In this document: positions 5,221-7,804 of the stretch, in pieces
Layout of the letters: each line of letters starts with the position of its first letter
How positions within the stretch are numbered: the stretch's first letter is position 1
NCBI GenBank assembly: GCA_946055365.1
Contig: CAMGFM010000054.1
Location: 1 to 7,804, forward strand
Origin: an uncultured Prevotella sp.
Lineage (GTDB): Bacteria > Bacteroidota > Bacteroidia > Bacteroidales > Bacteroidaceae
Length of the DNA: 7,804 nt
Direction of reading: 5' to 3'
Made by a program: the position numbers and the translations under genes
The notes under the pieces: model-generated
Database searches by the model: none
Seen by the model: only the letters and a program-made list of their open reading frames with translations
What the model was told of the DNA's origin: nothing

Positions 5221-6111
5221 ATGAAAGAAAATGATGTGAAGTCGTTGCGCAAGCGACTTGCCGCCAACTGTAAGGACTATCTCTTCATCGCGCTTGGAAT
5301 ACTCTCGTATTCGTTTGGCTACACAGCGTTCATACTTCCCGAAAAGGTGGTGATGGGTGGCGTGTCGGGTATGTCGGCACTGTTGTTCTATGCTTTCAAC
5401 ATACCCACGGCCTACTCCATCTTCGGCCTTAACATCACGCTGCTCCTCATTGCGTGCCGCTCTCTTACAAAGCAGTTTGTCAAGAGGACGCTCATAGGCG
5501 TGGTCATCATGTCGGTGTTTGTGGGCATATTGCAGCCCATCTTCGAGCAGTATCCCATCATCACGGCAGGCAAGGACACTTTCATGCACGTGCTTATCGG
5601 CGGTGCGCTCGGCGGTGCGGGCCTGGGCATAGTGTTCTCTCACAACGGCTCGACGGGAGGCACCGACATCATCATAGCCATGCTCAACAAGTATTTCAGC
5701 ATGAGCTTCGGGCGCGCCATGCAGTTCATCGACTGCACCATTATAGCCTCGTCCTACCTCCTCTTCCACAGTGCCGAGGTCATCGTCTATGGCATAGCGT
5801 TCACGCTTGTGGCCAGTTTCGTGTGCGACTATGTCGTCAACGGCACCAGACAGACCGTGCAGTTCCTCATCATATCAAAGAAATATGAGGAGATAGCTGA
5901 TGTCATCAACCGCAGGGTGCACCGTGGCGTCACCATGGTGCAGGGCAGGGGATGGTATAGCAAGAACAATGTGGAGATGCTCATTGTGCTGACCCGCAAA
6001 TATGAGTCGCAGGAGGTCTTCTCGCTCATCAAGGAGATAGATCCCAACGCCATGGTGTCGCAGTCGTTCTGTCATGGAGTCTTCGGAGAGGGCTTTGACA
6101 AGATAAAATAG
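5221..6111 (+). CDS. YitT family membrane protein (DUF161 + DUF2179)
   Basis: A 296-residue integral membrane protein of the YitT family, whose transport or sensing role is not well established. Residues 1-18 are charged and cytoplasmic. About six hydrophobic segments follow (near 20-38, 51-78, 88-106, 122-140, 168-184 and 187-206). Family motifs VVMGGVSGMSALLF (43-56) and NGSTGGTDIIIAM (142-154) are present. The soluble C-terminal DUF2179 domain occupies about 218-290, with GRGWYSKNNVEMLIVLTRKY (242-261) and a final FCHGVFGEGF. The ATG at 5221 follows the AT-rich leader and is the only sensible start. The downstream MATE gene begins 32 nt after this stop, so the two probably form one transcript. 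Length and domain order are normal. Substrate unknown. Confidence 0.92.
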   Translation: MKENDVKSLRKRLAANCKDYLFIALGILSYSFGYTAFILPEKVVMGGVSGMSALLFYAFNIPTAYSIFGLNITLLLIACRSLTKQFVKRTLIGVVIMSVFVGILQPIFEQYPIITAGKDTFMHVLIGGALGGAGLGIVFSHNGSTGGTDIIIAMLNKYFSMSFGRAMQFIDCTIIASSYLLFHSAEVIVYGIAFTLVASFVCDYVVNGTRQTVQFLIISKKYEEIADVINRRVHRGVTMVQGRGWYSKNNVEMLIVLTRKYESQEVFSLIKEIDPNAMVSQSFCHGVFGEGFDKIK

Positions 6112-6143
6112 GCTCTGCGCCGCCTCACTTACCCGTGTCTGCC

Positions 6144-7442
6144 ATGAAAGCCATTGACCGACGCATACTGCAAATAGCCGTTCCCTCGATAGTGTCCAAC
6201 ATCACCGTGCCGCTGCTGGGGCTTGTTGACGTGGCCATAGTGGGGCACATGGGCAGTGAGACCTACATTGGGGCGATAGCCGTGGGCAGCATGATATTCA
6301 GCGTGGTCTATTGGCTGTTCGGATTTCTGCGCATGGGCACCAGCGGACTCACGTCGCAGGCTCTGGGACGGCGCGACCTTGGTGAGGTGTCATGCACCCT
6401 GTCGCGCGCCGTGGCTGCCGCTCTGTCGGGAGGGGCTGCCGTCATAGTGCTGCAATGGCCTCTCCTTGCCTGCGCCATGGCGTTGATGGAGCCTGCGCCT
6501 GAGCTGACTGATGCCGTAGGCCGCTATTTCCGCATCTGCGTGTGGGGCGCGCCTGCCGTGCTTGCCGTGCATGCCCTCAACGGATGGTTTCTCGGCATGC
6601 AAAACAGCCGCGTGCCTATGGTGGTGAGCATAGTGCAGAACGTGGCAAACATACTCGCGAGCGCATTGCTCGTCTATGCGGCAGGCATGAAGATAGAGGG
6701 AGTGGCTCTTGGCACGCTCACCGCCCAGTATGTGGGGCTTGTCGCGTCGCTCGCCCTGCTCGCCAGACACTACGGGCGGCACATCCGAGGGCGCATGAAC
6801 TGGCGCAGCATTGCAGAGCCTGCCGCCATGAAGGCCTTTGTGTGTGTCAACCGCGACATCTTCCTGCGCACGCTCTGCCTTGTGGCGGTCAATTTCTTCT
6901 TTCTCTCGTGTGGCACATCGCAGGGAGTCCTTATCCTTGCCGCCAACACCCTGCTCATGCAGTTTTTCACGCTCTTCTCTTATGTCATGGACGGCTTTGC
7001 GTTCAGCGCGGAGGCTATATGCGGCAGGCTGCGTGGCGCGGGCGATGCCGAGGGTCTGCGTGCGGCCGTGCGGCGAGTATTCTTGTGGGCTGTGGGGCTG
7101 ACCGTGGCCTACACCGCAGCCTGCTGTCTTGGCGGCACGTCCTTTCTCTCGCTTCTCACCGACAGTGAGAACGTTGTGGCAGAGGCTTCCGTCTATTTGC
7201 CATGGGTCGTTATGGTGCCGGTGTGTGGCGTTGCCGCCTTTGTGTGGGACGGTGTCTACATAGGGCTCACCGCCACCCGTGGCATGTTGCTTGCCACCTC
7301 CGTCGCCGCCCTGTGCTTTGCTGCGGTGTTTGTTGCCCTCTTTCCCGTGTGGGGCAATCACGCTCTTTGGCTCTCGTTCCTTGTTTTCCTGAGCGTGCGC
7401 GGCATTGTGCAGACGGCAAAGGCACGCACAATACTCAGATGA
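6144..7442 (+). CDS. MATE family efflux transporter, DinF-like
   Basis: Multidrug/toxin-extrusion membrane protein, expected to export organic compounds in exchange for Na+ or H+ across the inner membrane. I use the ATG at 6144 (432 residues, MKAIDRRILQIAVPSIVSN); a GTG at 6135 would add only three residues. The N-terminal half carries the DinF-branch signature: LGLVDVAIVGHMGSETYIGA, then GSMIFSVVYWLFGFLRMGTSGLTSQALGRRD. About twelve hydrophobic segments fill the rest, and NGWFLGMQNSRVPM marks the end of the first bundle. DGFAFSAEAICG (about 282-293 from this start) is the matching motif in the second half. Codon use is GC-rich, which produces long antisense open frames that are not genes. 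Second gene of the unit with yitT; no functional tie between the two is known to me. Substrate cannot be predicted. Confidence 0.93.
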   Translation: MKAIDRRILQIAVPSIVSNITVPLLGLVDVAIVGHMGSETYIGAIAVGSMIFSVVYWLFGFLRMGTSGLTSQALGRRDLGEVSCTLSRAVAAALSGGAAVIVLQWPLLACAMALMEPAPELTDAVGRYFRICVWGAPAVLAVHALNGWFLGMQNSRVPMVVSIVQNVANILASALLVYAAGMKIEGVALGTLTAQYVGLVASLALLARHYGRHIRGRMNWRSIAEPAAMKAFVCVNRDIFLRTLCLVAVNFFFLSCGTSQGVLILAANTLLMQFFTLFSYVMDGFAFSAEAICGRLRGAGDAEGLRAAVRRVFLWAVGLTVAYTAACCLGGTSFLSLLTDSENVVAEASVYLPWVVMVPVCGVAAFVWDGVYIGLTATRGMLLATSVAALCFAAVFVALFPVWGNHALWLSFLVFLSVRGIVQTAKARTILR

Positions 7443-7569
7443 GGTGTGGGGGAGAGCCTCCTGCAAATCATGCCGTCGATGGGATGTGGCTGTGTGTCGT
7501 GTGGGCGAAAGGCGTTTGGGGCGCAAATGTGGTTTTGGCTAAAAGCAAGGCGCAGCAATATGTTTGCGG
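7443..7569. other. Non-coding stretch between the MATE gene and array 3
   Basis: Part of the 362-bp non-coding end of the window (7443-7804), which also holds array 3 and a small hairpin. GGAG-AGC-CTCC at about 7451-7461 is a short stem without a T-run, too weak to call a terminator. No open frame with protein character and no RNA gene is seen. Confidence 0.4.
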
Positions 7570-7710
7570 AAGTGTTTTTTGATGATTGCAAAAGTGCCGT
7601 TTTCGTGTCGTAAAAGTGCCGCTTTAATGTCGCAAAAGTGCCGCTTTTTATAGAGTAAAGTGCTGTTTCTGATTTGTATAGTGCCGTTTTAGTTTGTTTA
7701 TGTGTCTATA
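7570..7710. repeat. Phased intergenic repeat array 3 (22-bp period, 5 clear units plus 2 worn ones)
   Basis: The GTG cores start at 7572 (worn), 7594, 7616, 7638, 7660, 7681 and 7702 (worn): spacings 22, 22, 22, 22, 21 and 21. The clear cores are AAAAGTGCCGTTTT, AAAAGTGCCGCTTTA, AAAAGTGCCGCTTTTT, AAAGTGCTGTTT and AGTGCCGTTTT, all in the same orientation. Linkers carry GTCG/GTCGCA or GATT words (GTGTCGT, ATGTCGC). The unit is the same family as arrays 1 and 2; the linker GTCGCAAAAG is shared with array 2 at 4828-4837. This is the most regular array in the window. Confidence 0.75.
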
Positions 7711-7751
7711 AAGTTTATGCAGACCCTCTCTTTGGTTTATCATGATACGGT

Positions 7752-7770
7752 TGGGCATGCGCCATGCCCA
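7752..7770. repeat. Short perfect hairpin TGGGCATG/CATGCCCA
   Basis: TGGGCATG (7752-7759), spacer CGC, CATGCCCA (7763-7770): 8-bp arms. No T-run follows on either strand, so a terminator call is not supported. The word CGCCATGCCC here (7760-7769) also occurs just beyond array 1 (2884-2893), so it may belong to the flanks of these arrays. Confidence 0.4.
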
Positions 7771-7804
7771 TCACTTCAGTCTCCATACCGCAGTAAAACA
7801 AAAA

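Noticed and set aside
5038..5769. 243-codon minus-strand open frame across the yitT start and its promoter
   Set aside because: The composition is shadow-like (His/Arg/Glu runs) and it overlaps a well-supported gene and promoter on the other strand.
6390..7526. 378-codon open frame on the minus strand across the MATE gene
   Set aside because: It is the antisense shadow of a GC-rich membrane-protein gene: its translation is rich in His, Arg and Gly with no domain-like or hydrophobic pattern, while the plus frame is a clear MATE protein.

Overview
This 7.8 kb window looks like a chromosomal segment from a member of the Bacteroidales, most likely Prevotella or a close relative. The reasons are: promoter boxes of the TAnnTTTG type (TACTTTTG, TACCTTTG, TAAATTTG) in front of the genes; no clear Shine-Dalgarno sequences; and a PurF paralog beginning MGGIFGT, a form I associate from memory with Bacteroidetes. 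The genus call is an inference, as no rRNA or marker gene is present. I see no tRNA, rRNA, CRISPR array, transposase or phage gene.

Layout. (1) Positions 1-2563, minus strand: an operon read etfB, etfA, acyl-CoA dehydrogenase. The last gene runs off the left edge. The genes are packed (0 nt and 5 nt gaps) and share one good promoter at 2593-2624. Together they form an electron-transfer flavoprotein and a flavin dehydrogenase that would exchange electrons with it. EtfB resembles the electron-bifurcating type. (2) 2564-3177: a 614-bp divergent intergenic region with a cluster of TGTGCA half-sites, a phased 21-22 bp repeat array, a promoter and a structured leader. (3) 3178-4614, plus strand: a PurF-like phosphoribosyltransferase whose PRPP-binding and Fe-S parts are intact but whose glutaminase domain has lost its catalytic residues. 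(4) 4615-5220: a 606-bp intergenic region with two phased repeat arrays, one of which folds into an 82-bp palindrome, then a TGCGT-rich stretch and a promoter flanked by an 8-bp inverted repeat. (5) 5221-7442, plus strand: a two-gene unit of a YitT/DUF2179 membrane protein and a MATE/DinF-type exporter. (6) 7443-7804: non-coding, with the cleanest 22-bp array.

The protein genes are mostly familiar families. The least explained signals are the intergenic arrays, in which AAAAGTGCC-type cores recur every 21 or 22 bp (two helical turns) at all three intergenic sites, and the PurF paralog with a dead glutaminase. Array function is unknown; regularity and palindromy are visible, any role is inference.
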